DNA from: Candidatus Magnetomicrobium cryptolimnococcus
Lineage (GTDB): Bacteria; Nitrospirota; Thermodesulfovibrionia; Thermodesulfovibrionales; Magnetobacteriaceae
Direction of reading: 5' to 3'
Length of the DNA: 64,000 nucleotides
Assembly (NCBI GenBank): GCA_018606805.1
Contig: JAGYWI010000003.1
Span: 1-64,000, forward strand
The notes under the pieces are model-generated. The model worked only from the letters and a program-made list of their open reading frames with translations. It searched no databases and was not told the origin of the DNA. Of the stretch, positions 18,039 to 27,275 are shown one piece after another (position 1 is the first letter of the stretch; every line of letters starts with the position of its first letter). The position numbers and the translations under genes are program-made.

Positions 18039-18395
18039 TTGTTAAAATTTACAACAGAAAACAAATCTGTTGGCTTTACGTTACTGGAAGTCCTTATAGC
18101 GCTTTCGATAATCAGTGTGTTACTTACGACAATTATTTATACGGTTAACCACCACTTGTCCATTCTTGAAAGACATAAAACAATAACTATTGCTACGATG
18201 TTAGCTAAGGAAAAACTAAACGATTTATTAAATGACAAAAACATTAGTACCAAAGAGTCATTTCCACCGCCTTTTGCAAATTATTATTATGAAATCAAAG
18301 AGTATGATACGACGTTTACCGGAGTGGTCATAAAAGAGCTGCGCGTCAATGCTGGCAAAGAGGTTGTTGTGTTAAAGGCTTTTTATAAAAAATAA
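18039..18395 (+). CDS. gspI: Type II secretion minor pseudopilin GspI, 118 aa
   Basis: A prepilin-like protein: the short positively charged leader ends at Gly12, and the mature N-terminus is FTLLEVLIALSII with Glu at +5, the prepilin peptidase recognition site. Size and sequence match the GspI minor pseudopilin that helps start pseudopilus assembly. The start codon is probably TTG. Its stop overlaps the next ATG (TAATG). Confidence 0.8.
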   Translation: MLKFTTENKSVGFTLLEVLIALSIISVLLTTIIYTVNHHLSILERHKTITIATMLAKEKLNDLLNDKNISTKESFPPPFANYYYEIKEYDTTFTGVVIKELRVNAGKEVVVLKAFYKK

Positions 18396-18970
18396 TGAAG
18401 GGCTTTACTCTTATTGAGGTTGTCATCGCTGTATTACTATTTGCCGTTATAGCGTTTGCTGTGTATAACACGTTTTTTATGGTAAATAGGGCTATTACTC
18501 AAACAGATGACTATGTAATAAGATTGCAAGAACTACGGGAAACGCTTGATGCCATTAAAAAGGAAGTTGAGTCGGCATACTATGTGGGACATACGGAGTC
18601 AACTGTTTTTAAGGTAATAGACACAGACGTATATGGTAAACAAGTCTCATCACTATCAGCAGCAACCTTTGCCGGGCCTGGCAGCAGTTTAAAGCGTGTA
18701 ACCTATTATGTAGATGGCACGGAGGAGTTGTTGGCGCTTTTTAAGGAGGTGCAACCTTCTATTTTTAAAGATATGGGTAGTATAAAGGTAAGCGTTATTG
18801 ATAATATAAAGGAATTTGACGTTAGGGTTTATGTTGGTGAAAATAGTATGCGAAACTGGGATAGTACTGAAACTAAAAAATTGCCTCAAAAGGTGCTTAT
18901 TAAAATAACCGTACCTTTTAATCATTCAGAGATAGAATTTGTTGAAACTATCTATACCAAAATCAAATAG
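18395..18970 (+). CDS. gspJ: Type II secretion minor pseudopilin GspJ, 191 aa
   Basis: The leader is very short (MKG), then comes FTLIEVVIAVLLFAVIAF with the +5 Glu. The remaining region of about 165 residues is the periplasmic head. It is overlapped at both ends by gspI and gspK, consistent with one translationally coupled operon. GspI, GspJ and GspK form the tip complex of the pseudopilus. Confidence 0.82.
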   Translation: MKGFTLIEVVIAVLLFAVIAFAVYNTFFMVNRAITQTDDYVIRLQELRETLDAIKKEVESAYYVGHTESTVFKVIDTDVYGKQVSSLSAATFAGPGSSLKRVTYYVDGTEELLALFKEVQPSIFKDMGSIKVSVIDNIKEFDVRVYVGENSMRNWDSTETKKLPQKVLIKITVPFNHSEIEFVETIYTKIK

Positions 18971-19868
18971 TATCTGTACACTTAAAAACACTGGCGGGTA
19001 TATACTTATTGTAACGCTTTTGATAACGGCTTTATTGATAAGCATGGTGGTTGAATTTGTGTATAGCGTGTACGTATCAACAAGTGCACTGTATAATTAT
19101 AGGGATGCTCAAAATCTCTCAAGTATGGCTTCATCAGGGATTAAAGTAGCTATTAGTTACTTGGATAATTATTTGGCTTCTTTAGAGTATTCAACCATTG
19201 ATAATATAGCACTTCCAGTTACAGGGTTAAGCGATGACGGTAGTGGCGAGGTGTTGGTCTTAACTATTCAAGATGAATGCGCTAAGTTTAACGTAAACTC
19301 CATAGTGTTTGAAAACGGTGAGCTAAACGATGAGCGGTTTGCATCGTTTGTGCGCCTTATTGAAAAGCTGCAACTGGATAAAGATGTTGCATACCGAATA
19401 GCCGATTGGATAGACTATGACGTGGAAGAGCGGATTTTAAATGGTGAAAAACACGCTAAAAACTATTTTCTATTTTCACTTGATGAGCTGATGATGATAG
19501 ATGGTATAACAGTGGAATTTTACAAAGAGCTGCGCCCATTTGTTACCATATACGGTGCGGGTTTAATAAATATAAACACCGCCTCACCTGAGGTTCTATA
19601 CAGTTTATCAGCAAATATAGATGAAACCCTTGCCGTACGGCTAGTGGAATATCGCAAAGAAGGACACGCATTTGAAAAAACCTACGATATTTTAAATGTT
19701 GCAGGGTTTGAGGATAAGGGGACATCGCTAATGGGTAAGATTTCTGTAAAAAGTACGGTCTTTGCTATAAACTCCACTGCCAAAACTGACGAGATTGTTA
19801 AAGTAGTAGATGCCATTATTGAGCGCTCTGCAACTGGTACAGATATTAAGTATTGGAAGGAATTTTAA
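18939..19868 (+). CDS. gspK: Type II secretion minor pseudopilin GspK, 309 aa
   Basis: The largest minor pseudopilin. The hydrophobic N-terminus (YILIVTLLITALLISMVV) lacks the +5 Glu, as usual for GspK. The head domain includes the helix-hairpin-helix-like part ININTASPEVLYSL that is typical of GspK, and an acidic stretch (IADWIDYDVEE) that resembles the calcium-binding D-rich segment of the family. The start overlaps gspJ by 32 nt. Confidence 0.87.
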   Translation: MLKLSIPKSNSICTLKNTGGYILIVTLLITALLISMVVEFVYSVYVSTSALYNYRDAQNLSSMASSGIKVAISYLDNYLASLEYSTIDNIALPVTGLSDDGSGEVLVLTIQDECAKFNVNSIVFENGELNDERFASFVRLIEKLQLDKDVAYRIADWIDYDVEERILNGEKHAKNYFLFSLDELMMIDGITVEFYKELRPFVTIYGAGLININTASPEVLYSLSANIDETLAVRLVEYRKEGHAFEKTYDILNVAGFEDKGTSLMGKISVKSTVFAINSTAKTDEIVKVVDAIIERSATGTDIKYWKEF

Positions 19869-20933
19869 GTGTATATTGGTTTTATTGAATATAGCAAAGA
19901 GCACCCGGAGATATATATATTCCAAAAAAAGTCCCTAAAATATAGTATCTACCAAATAATAGAGTTTCAGCACGGTACTGGCCATATGCCCATTATCGAG
20001 CCTTTGACTATAAAGGTACAGACCTTCTACCTGAGCTTGCCCATTGAGTACTTGAATTTTAGAATAATGGAGACACCATTTGCAGATAAGGAAAAGGTAC
20101 TGTCTACAGCCCCGTACGAACTACAAGGAATGCTTGCAAAACCAGCGGTTTATCATATCTTTGATGCACTAGTTGTTGGCAGTGTCGGAGAACGTTTTAA
20201 GGTGCTTATTGTTTATATTGAAAAGGATATGCTAAGGGATATTATCGCTGGGTTTAAAGGTGTAAAGATGGAGCCTATGGTTATCAGTTGTGCGGAGCTG
20301 CGCTTTAAATTAGCCAATTACCCGTTGGATGATATGTTTAGTAGTTTTGATAAAACAAACATTAATTGGCAGGACATTATCGTTGATGAGCTAAAGTCGC
20401 CTATAATTAACCTTAGAAGGAACGAGTTTTCCTATACTAAATATTTTGACGAAGCAAAAAAACGGCTGAAGTCTGCCTTTGTGCTTACTGTATTAATACT
20501 ACTAAGCATATCAGTCTACATGGGCATTAAAATCACCATAATAAAAGACCGCACTGCCGCTATAACAACTAAGATGGTAACTTCATATAAGATATTATTT
20601 AAAGATAGCACAAACGTGTCAAGCCCCCTTTATCAACTGAAGGGCAAAGTAAAAGAGCTTACACAAAAGGAGGCTATCATTAAAACCAACTCAGTACTTA
20701 ACTTAATGTTACAATTAGTCGGTGTTGGGGACAGTGGCGTTATTGTTGATGAGCTGGAAATTGACGACGCTAAGGCCGTTATTAAAGGTAGTGCCGATAC
20801 TATGGAAAACATTGAGGCAGTTAAAACTATATTAATGAAAAGCTTTACTAAGGTTGACATCCTTGAAACAAAAAATACTGGACAACTTAATAGTATTAGA
20901 TTCGTTTTGCAGATGAATTATGCTGAAAAATAA
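19869..20933 (+). CDS. gspL: Type II secretion inner-membrane protein GspL, 354 aa
   Basis: A cytoplasmic actin-like domain (about 1-205), one TM helix (about 213-235) and a periplasmic ferredoxin-like domain (about 270-350). This is the GspL plan linking the GspE ATPase to the periplasmic apparatus. The start is GTG, directly after the gspK stop. Sequence similarity to known GspL is low by eye, and the assignment rests on topology and gene order. Confidence 0.72.
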   Translation: MYIGFIEYSKEHPEIYIFQKKSLKYSIYQIIEFQHGTGHMPIIEPLTIKVQTFYLSLPIEYLNFRIMETPFADKEKVLSTAPYELQGMLAKPAVYHIFDALVVGSVGERFKVLIVYIEKDMLRDIIAGFKGVKMEPMVISCAELRFKLANYPLDDMFSSFDKTNINWQDIIVDELKSPIINLRRNEFSYTKYFDEAKKRLKSAFVLTVLILLSISVYMGIKITIIKDRTAAITTKMVTSYKILFKDSTNVSSPLYQLKGKVKELTQKEAIIKTNSVLNLMLQLVGVGDSGVIVDELEIDDAKAVIKGSADTMENIEAVKTILMKSFTKVDILETKNTGQLNSIRFVLQMNYAEK

Positions 20934-21429
20934 ACAAAAAACAGCTCTCTGGATATACATAACACTCGTCGTTGGCATAGTAGGACTATTATTCATTTTT
21001 GGTGAACTAAAAGATGCTCAAAAAAAATACACCTCTGCTAAAGATAGGCTTTATGAATTTAACACCCTATTGAAAGACTATGAACAACTTAATGCAAAGG
21101 TAATAAGTATCGAAAAAAAAATCGAAAGTACAAACGCCCTAAGTGCCTTAAAGGTAATAGAGGATATATTTTCATCCGTTGGTTTAAAAGACCGCTTAGC
21201 ATCAATTAAACCAGGCATTAAAAAAACACACAGTAAAATGTTAGAGGAAAATTTTGAAATAAAACTTGATAACGCCGATTTAAATGAGATTGTCAATTTT
21301 TTATATAAAATAGAAAATGGCAACGACAGCTTAATTATCAGAAGGTTTAGTATGAAAAAGATATTTTCAGATCCAAGTAGATTTTCAATTACTATAGATA
21401 TTGCTTATGTTAAAAAAGGTGATTATTAA
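20920..21429 (+). CDS. gspM: Type II secretion protein GspM/PilO-like, 169 aa
   Basis: One TM helix near the N-terminus (about 10-27), a coiled coil (28-70) and a periplasmic ferredoxin-like domain with the pattern FEIKLDNADLNEIVNFLYKI. GspM partners GspL in the inner-membrane platform. It overlaps gspL by 14 nt. It ends the gspIJKLM run; gspC, D, E, F, G and H are not in the window. Confidence 0.72.
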   Translation: MLKNKQKTALWIYITLVVGIVGLLFIFGELKDAQKKYTSAKDRLYEFNTLLKDYEQLNAKVISIEKKIESTNALSALKVIEDIFSSVGLKDRLASIKPGIKKTHSKMLEENFEIKLDNADLNEIVNFLYKIENGNDSLIIRRFSMKKIFSDPSRFSITIDIAYVKKGDY

Positions 21430-21735
21430 AGAAAAAGAAAAAAGATAGAAGAGCTGGGGGAAACCCTTTTAGGCAAAAGGGTTATCCCCCAGCACCCCTT
21501 TCCTAAAACTTTTATCCTGACAATCAGTGCTAAATGTTGTACACTGTGGCAGGATGACACTTTTTTCCCCAAATCTTGTGCAGGCATAACGAGTAAATCG
21601 GCAATGGAAAGAAAACCCCCAAAAAGAACGGGGGGTTTTCTTTCCATTGCCGATTTGGCGCTGAAAGGGGGAGGAAAAAAACTCCCCCTTTAAAACCCCC
21701 TCTCGCTACTTTGTAACTACGCAGAGACTTTACAA
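21430..21735 (+). repeat. Family B element, long form with two hairpins
   Basis: It begins right after the gspM stop with a purine tract (AGAAAAAGAAAAAAGATAG). A hairpin at 21453-21493 pairs GCTGGGGG with CCCCCAGC around ACCCTTTT/AAAAGGGT. Farther on, 21595-21656 has perfect 26-bp inverted arms around a 10-nt loop. A near-identical long copy lies at 60863-61210. Confidence 0.85.
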
Positions 21736-21756
21736 CTAACCATGTGTTGTACATAA

Positions 21757-21824
21757 GGGCGAACACATAGGTTCGCCCCTACAAATGAAAATGGATGCGT
21801 AGGGGCAGACCTATGTGTCTGCCC
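21757..21824. repeat. Family A core stem-loops, no terminal repeats
   Basis: Two adjacent hairpins, AGGGCGAAC..GTTCGCCC and GGGGCAGAC..GTCTGCCC, the same modules as in the complete copies at 27897 and 47259. The outer TATAGCAC ends are not seen here. Confidence 0.7.
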
Positions 21825-21951
21825 TGTGTTCAGATTGAGTGTATGGTGTTGCACAGCGGTATCACCCCCTGGTGCGCTTGCGCACCAGTAGAAGAAAGAG
21901 TTAGAGGGGGTCTTTTCTCAGGGGGAGTCTTTTACTCCCCCTGATTACACC

Positions 21952-22042
21952 AAAGCGTCTATGGGGAAATGGCACTGCCCTCAAAGAAAGCCGTTTTTTT
22001 GGCTTTCTTTGAGGGCAGTGCGCTTTCCCCAATAGACGCTTT
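21952..22042. repeat. 91-bp near-perfect hairpin
   Basis: The arms of about 43 nt pair over their whole length apart from a 1-nt bulge and a 2-nt mismatch: AAAGCGTCTAT..GCACTGCCCTCAAAG on the left and the complement on the right, with a loop of seven Ts. There is no T-run after it, so it is not a standard terminator. It resembles a small mobile palindromic element. It was not seen elsewhere in the window. Confidence 0.85.
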
Positions 22043-22092
22043 AGCTGTTATGATAGTACAGATGTGAAGATAAAATATACCAAAATAAAAAT

Positions 22093-22290
22093 GGTTTGCA
22101 AAAAATAAGAGCTATATTTTTTGTTATACTTCATAAATATAATGTTATTGGGGTTCAAGGGGCAAAGCCCCTTGTGCGGGATTCCAAAGGGACGAGTCCC
22201 TTTGGCGGGAGTGTGAGGGCAGCGCCCTCACTGTGTATTTGTTTCCTTATTATTTTAATGATGCCTTGCAAACCTAATTGTTTGGGTATA
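22093..22290. repeat. Family D element (GTTTGCAA ends), inserted into the 3' part of kdpD
   Basis: It opens with GGTTTGCAA (22093-22101) and has the inverted copy TTGCAAACC at 22266-22274, followed by an outer tail TTGTTTGGGTATA. Inside are three small palindromes: CAAGGGG..CCCCTTG, CAAAGGGAC..GTCCCTTTG and GTGAGGGC..GCCCTCAC. Copies are at 38033-38212 (inverted) and 48676-48844. It supplies the last four codons and the stop of the truncated kdpD. Confidence 0.85.
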
Positions 22291-24268
22291 ACAGTGTCTG
22301 CTGGGCTTCCTTTGTAAGTAAGACACGCTCAATAGCCATAGCTGTCTGGTTTGCAAAACTTTCTAAAAGGTGCATTTGTCTATGGTCAAAAAATACATCA
22401 GAGGTCCCTGTAAGGATGGCAACGACACCAACTGTTTTAGAAGCAGTAGCAAGTGGCAGGTACAGTGCCTTTGCGCCTGAGAGTGTATCCGTTGCATAGC
22501 CTGCTTTTTGTTTGTGGTCAAATGCCCACTGGGCTACTCCAAGCTCCTTTTGATCTATGTCAAACGTATTGTTGCCAGATAAAGTAGGCATCAATTTGCC
22601 GCTTTCATCAGGCACTAACAAGGTAACACTACTTCCAAACACCTCACTAATATGATTTATAGCGGCAGCGCTTAGACTTTCGATTGTCTGCTCTTGCACC
22701 ATTTTGCGGCTTAGGTTAAAAAGAGCCGCCGTGGTTTGATGCTGCTGTCTTGCCGTATTGGCCTGAATACGCACACGGTGTGTAAGCTTACTAATAACAA
22801 TAGTAACCGTAAACATGACGGCAAAGGTTATCAAGTACTTTGGGGAGTTGACATTAAAGGTATAGCGTGGTGGTACAAAGAAAAAGTCAAAGGCTAACAC
22901 ACTAAGAAGTGCTGTAAGGAAAGACGGGGCGTTTTCAATCCAACTTGCCATAACAACAACCCCCAATAGATATACCATGGAGAGGTCTCCAAGGGCAACA
23001 TATGGGAACATTACAAGTGATATAACCGTACAGAAAAACACCGGCAGAATACTTAGAAAACTACTATTTATTAATGTTTTTTTACGTTGTTTGGACGTTT
23101 TAACTACCGTATGCGGTTGCGACTCCCCAACATCCCCGCTTATTACATAAACATCAATATCGCCACTACCACGCACTATCTCATCGAGCATGGAGCCAAA
23201 GAGCATATCCTTCCACCGTGGATGGGCTGGCTTACCGATGATTATTTTAGTTACATTTCGAGTGCGTGCATAGCGCAATATTTCTTCACTTGCCTTTTGC
23301 CCAGAGAGCGTTACCGTCTCAGCCCCAAGCTTTTCCGCTAAACTCATATGCTCAGCAAGCTTTATAATATCGCTTTTTGATGGCTTGACCTTAGATGGTG
23401 CTTCTACATTGACGGCTATCCACTCCGCCCTTAGCCCTACCGCCATACGCTTTGCTGCCCTAATTAGACGAATAGAGCGCGGATTTGGTCCAACACTCAC
23501 AAGTATCCTCTCAGAAGCCGGCCACACCTCCCGTACCCCCTGAACGACCCTGTAGCTTTGCATCTGCTCATCCACCCGCTCCGCCGTCCGCCGCAGTGCT
23601 AACTCCCGCAGTGCCATCAGGTTACCCTTTCTAAAAAACCCCTCACCCGCTCGCCGCGCCATCTCCGGCACATACACCTTCCCCTCACCGAGCCGCTGCA
23701 AAAGCTCCTCCGGCGGTAAATCTATAAGCCCTATCTCATCAGCGCGCTCCAGTACAAAGTCCGGCACCGTCTCACGCACAGTAACCCCCGTAATCTGCGT
23801 TACCACGTCGCACAGGCTTTCCAAATGCTGGACGTTTATTGTGGTGTACACATTAATCCCAACAGCCAGTAGCTCAAAGACATCCTGCCAACGTTTCTTG
23901 TGGCGCAACTGCGGGGCATTTGTGTGCGCTAACTCATCAACAAGAATAAGCTCCGGTTTGCGGCTTAGGGCCTTATCTATATCAAATTCGTATAATACCG
24001 TCCCGCGATATTCCACCTGTTGACGTTGAAGTATTTCAAGACCGTGCAGGAGCTTTTCTGTTTCTTGGCGTCCGTGTGTCTCCACAATGCCAACAACTAC
24101 CTCAATGCCCTCGGACTGTCTTTGGTGTGCTGCCTCAAGCATGGCATAGGTTTTTCCAACACCCGGAGCTGCTCCAAAGAAAATCTTCAACTTACCTTGG
24201 CGCTTACGCACCTCTTCTTGCTGCACACGCAGCAATAATTCGTCAGGACTTGGCCTTTCTTCTTTCAT
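22274..24268 (-). pseudogene. kdpD: KdpD sensor, truncated before the kinase core, 664 aa
   Basis: The N-terminal KdpD domain has Walker A GAAPGVGKT (32-40) and VDELAHTNAPQLRH, followed by a universal-stress-like domain (about 250-375), a four-helix DUF4118 membrane module (about 400-500) and a GAF domain (about 525-655). The protein then ends. Full KdpD is about 900 aa and continues with HisKA and HATPase domains. The last residues YPNN and the TAG come from the family D repeat, so the kinase part was lost by insertion or deletion. No kdpABC or kdpE is nearby. The remaining ORF is open and could still make a membrane sensor without kinase activity. Confidence 0.85.
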
Positions 24269-24289
24269 TTGTAGTATAAAATAGGGGAG

Positions 24290-26392
24290 TTAAAATTTTT
24301 TTATATTACATAAAAGCCCACGCAACTGATATGAACCAAAGGCCGGGTCGTAAGGGGCATCATCGCAGGTAAGTACGTTAGCATTTGATTCAAAAAAGCT
24401 GTTAGCATCATTTAATCGTTCAGGAAACCACCACCCATGCTCTACATGCACCACATCATGGCGTATGTTTTCAGTAAGCTTGGCCTTCATCTTAATCTCC
24501 CCCCTTCGGCATGATACGGCTACCCATTGTCCGTCATCAATACCTAACTTTTTAGCTAATTTGACGTGTAGCTCAACTACTGGATAAGGGGAAAGTCTTC
24601 TTAAGCCTTCCACTTGCCGGTGTTCGCTATGAAAGAACTCTCGCTTTCTACCACCTGTTATAAGTATATAGGGAAACTCCTTAGCCAGTTCAGGGTTACT
24701 TACAGGGGTTTCAGGTGGCTCTATGTAATCAGGCAAGGGGGCATAGTTTAGCCTTTTAAGAAAAGAGCTGTAGAGTTCCACCTTTTTTGATGGTGTGCGA
24801 AATCCATCAGGTATATATTTTTTATATTTATGTTCAGGATAATAATAGCCAATTTTTAAAAGCTCATCAAAGGTCATAGAAAGCGGTGATAGTTGATAGT
24901 CAAAAATCTCTCGATAAGACATATGCGAGCCCGGCAGTTGTAAACGCCGTGAAAGCTCATCTATGATAAACTCATCTTGTTTAGCGTCATGAAATTGAGT
25001 AATTTTTGGTTGAGCAAAAACCATATTTTCAGCCACAAGGGGAAACCCCATCAGGTGTTCTATCTCAGTCCAAAAGGCAGCAGGCAGCACATAATCAGCA
25101 TAGTATGCCGATGGTGTCATAAATAAGTCGCTTACTACGAAAAGCTCAAGCTCCCTGATTGCCTGCCACACCTTCTTTGAATTTGCAACCGTAAGGAGTG
25201 GATTATTGCCAAAGAGGATAAGGGCGCTAATTTTGTAAGGCTCACACGTTTGCATAGCCCGAAAAATAGCAGGTATATGGGCAGAGGGCATGTAGGCGCG
25301 AAAGCCACTTAGAAGCTTAAATTCATCAACGCCAAGGCGCTTTCTTGATATGCCTTGTGGTAATTTTTCTTTAAGAGTGGGGTAGGCTTTAAGTATGTGC
25401 ATACCTAAAATATCGCCACCGGGTACATCCAAATTCCCCGTAATAGCGCGCAATATGGCAATAGCCCGTACCGTTTGCAGCGAGTTTACGTTTTGTTCAA
25501 TGCCAACCCCCCAGTCAATAACGGCCGGTTTGTTTGTGGCGTAAATACGGGCGGCATCTTTAATATCGCCTTCAGTGATTCCAGTAATTTGAGCTGCCCA
25601 CTTGGCGGTATACTGCTTAATGTGTGCACTAAGTTCATCAAACCCGGTTGTCCATTGCTCTACAAAGTCTTTATCATAAAGCTTATCTTCAATTATCACA
25701 TGTATCATGGCAAGTGCAAGTGCTGCATCAGTAGCTGGCCTTATGGGTAACCACATGTGGCATTTTCGCGCCGTATCGCTCCTCCTTGGGTCAACTGCTA
25801 TGGTCTTAGCACCAGTATTTATAGCCCTTTGCACACAAATGGCAAGCTCCCCATCCGCACTTGAAACCAGCGGGTTATGTCCCCAAAAAATGATACACTG
25901 CGGTGCTTGTTTGTTATAATAATCGGCATGTACAAACCCGCCATAGGTCATATTGCTAACCGTTATACGCGGTATAAAGCACTGCGCAAGTCCCGGCTCA
26001 TACCAATTAGGCGTGCCAAGGGCATTTGCAAAACGTACAACGTGCATGTAATGGTGTCTGCCAGTGCCTTGTCCAAGGACTATGCTTTCAGTCCCGTAGC
26101 ACTGCCTAAGTGCCGATAGCTTTTCAGTTATTTCAGTAAATGCAGCCTCCCAAGAGAGTTTTTTAAAGCTGCCACTGCCGCGCCCTCCGGTTCTTTTAAG
26201 CGGTACGGTAAGCCTTTGTGGGTGATTTGCTATATTTGACGAGTTAATCCCCTTGACACACATCCATCCCCTGCTTATGGGCGAATCCGCATCCCCTCTT
26301 ACCTTAATAACCCTGCCATCTTCAACATAGACCAAGGCGCCACATCCCCCGTGGCATATCCTGCAAATGCTCTTATATACACTTATGCTCAT
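24290..26392 (-). CDS. Molybdopterin oxidoreductase of the DMSO reductase superfamily, 700 aa
   Basis: The N-terminal [4Fe-4S] motif is Cys10-x2-Cys13-x3-Cys17-x27-Cys45. The probable Mo/W ligand is Cys138 in AQCFIPR. The central fold has FWGHNPLVSS and VDPRRSDTA, and the C-terminal molydopterin-binding domain starts near 575 (YILITGGRKREFFHSEHRQ). No Tat signal is present, so it is cytoplasmic. No electron-transfer or membrane subunit is adjacent. The overall type is close to PhsA/BisC and acetylene-hydratase-like enzymes. The substrate cannot be read from the sequence. Confidence 0.85.
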   Translation of the reverse strand: MSISVYKSICRICHGGCGALVYVEDGRVIKVRGDADSPISRGWMCVKGINSSNIANHPQRLTVPLKRTGGRGSGSFKKLSWEAAFTEITEKLSALRQCYGTESIVLGQGTGRHHYMHVVRFANALGTPNWYEPGLAQCFIPRITVSNMTYGGFVHADYYNKQAPQCIIFWGHNPLVSSADGELAICVQRAINTGAKTIAVDPRRSDTARKCHMWLPIRPATDAALALAMIHVIIEDKLYDKDFVEQWTTGFDELSAHIKQYTAKWAAQITGITEGDIKDAARIYATNKPAVIDWGVGIEQNVNSLQTVRAIAILRAITGNLDVPGGDILGMHILKAYPTLKEKLPQGISRKRLGVDEFKLLSGFRAYMPSAHIPAIFRAMQTCEPYKISALILFGNNPLLTVANSKKVWQAIRELELFVVSDLFMTPSAYYADYVLPAAFWTEIEHLMGFPLVAENMVFAQPKITQFHDAKQDEFIIDELSRRLQLPGSHMSYREIFDYQLSPLSMTFDELLKIGYYYPEHKYKKYIPDGFRTPSKKVELYSSFLKRLNYAPLPDYIEPPETPVSNPELAKEFPYILITGGRKREFFHSEHRQVEGLRRLSPYPVVELHVKLAKKLGIDDGQWVAVSCRRGEIKMKAKLTENIRHDVVHVEHGWWFPERLNDANSFFESNANVLTCDDAPYDPAFGSYQLRGLLCNIKKF

Positions 26393-26400
26393 AATTTGCG

Positions 26401-27159
26401 TTAGTTAGCCGCAGGAGGCACTATGGAGACATCTTGAGAGCCTTCCTCGGATTCACCAGTTAAAATAGCGCTCTTTACCCGCGGATAAAGCGAAATACCG
26501 CTTTCAAGACTGACAACCGGTCCAAGTATGCGCGATATATGAGTTAAAAACCGACTAACCGTAGCAATGCCAGTCGTCGGCACATATACAATATCCCCAC
26601 CGGCAAGCGTAACGTTTTGTGCAACTTCACCTTCAACCGCCTTTTCATAATCTACAACCCTTATCTTATCATTTCGTATAAGCACAATCCTAGACGCCTT
26701 AGCATCTTCCGTAATCCCACCGGCATTAGCCAAAGCCTGCAATAAACTAACCTTATCATCCAAGACCAAAACCCCGGGAGTTTTCACCTCTCCAAGTAAG
26801 TAAGCCTTAGCACTTTTCACCTCTACTACATTAACTGTAACGTTAGGGTCTACTACATACTGAGAAAGCCTTTGCTCCAATAGCCGCTCTATCTCATCAA
26901 CCTTTAACTCACTAATCTTAAGCTCACCCACTAGCGGCATAGAGATAGTCCCATTTGGCCGTATACGATAAGATGTTCCTGATAATTCGTCGTGCCTATA
27001 GACTTTAATGCTTACAACGTCATTTGGTCCTAATACAAAACCATCCTTTACCTCTGCTGCTGGCTTAGAAACACTCTTAAGCTCCTCATGATTTTTGACA
27101 CTACAACCAAAACTAATAATAAATATGATTAAAAAAATATAGTTAAATAATTTATTCAT
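26401..27159 (-). CDS. Polysaccharide export outer-membrane lipoprotein, Wza-like, 252 aa
   Basis: The signal peptide ends in a lipobox with Cys19 (ISFGC). The Poly_export domain follows (LGPNDVVSIKVYRHDELSG, then RIRPNGTISMPLVGELKI), with SLBB-like repeats next (AYLLGEVKTPGVLVLDDKVS and ALANAGGITEDA). Such proteins form the outer-membrane exit channel for exopolysaccharide. No glycosyltransferase or Wzc-like partner is in the window, so it is detached from its pathway. Ribosome site GAGGGG. The mature protein is shorter than Wza. Confidence 0.88.
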   Translation of the reverse strand: MNKLFNYIFLIIFIISFGCSVKNHEELKSVSKPAAEVKDGFVLGPNDVVSIKVYRHDELSGTSYRIRPNGTISMPLVGELKISELKVDEIERLLEQRLSQYVVDPNVTVNVVEVKSAKAYLLGEVKTPGVLVLDDKVSLLQALANAGGITEDAKASRIVLIRNDKIRVVDYEKAVEGEVAQNVTLAGGDIVYVPTTGIATVSRFLTHISRILGPVVSLESGISLYPRVKSAILTGESEEGSQDVSIVPPAAN

Positions 27160-27263
27160 TAAAATTCACCCCTCTACATTAAAATATCATATACAGCTAC
27201 AAACATTCAAGTGAGACAGAAGAGATAAGAGAACGGGGAAAAAATCTTACAAACTACTTATGT

Positions 27264-27269
27264 TAAAAT
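27264..27269 (+). promoter_or_regulatory. Candidate -10 box for a leaderless transcript
   Basis: TAAAAT ends 6 nt before the ATG of the Uma2 gene at 27276. No ribosome binding site is visible. No convincing -35 was found. Confidence 0.4.
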
Positions 27270-27275
27270 ATCACT

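Noticed and set aside
22096-22317. ORF of 73 codons across the family D repeat
   Set aside because: It is built from repeat sequence and the antisense end of kdpD, with no ribosome site.
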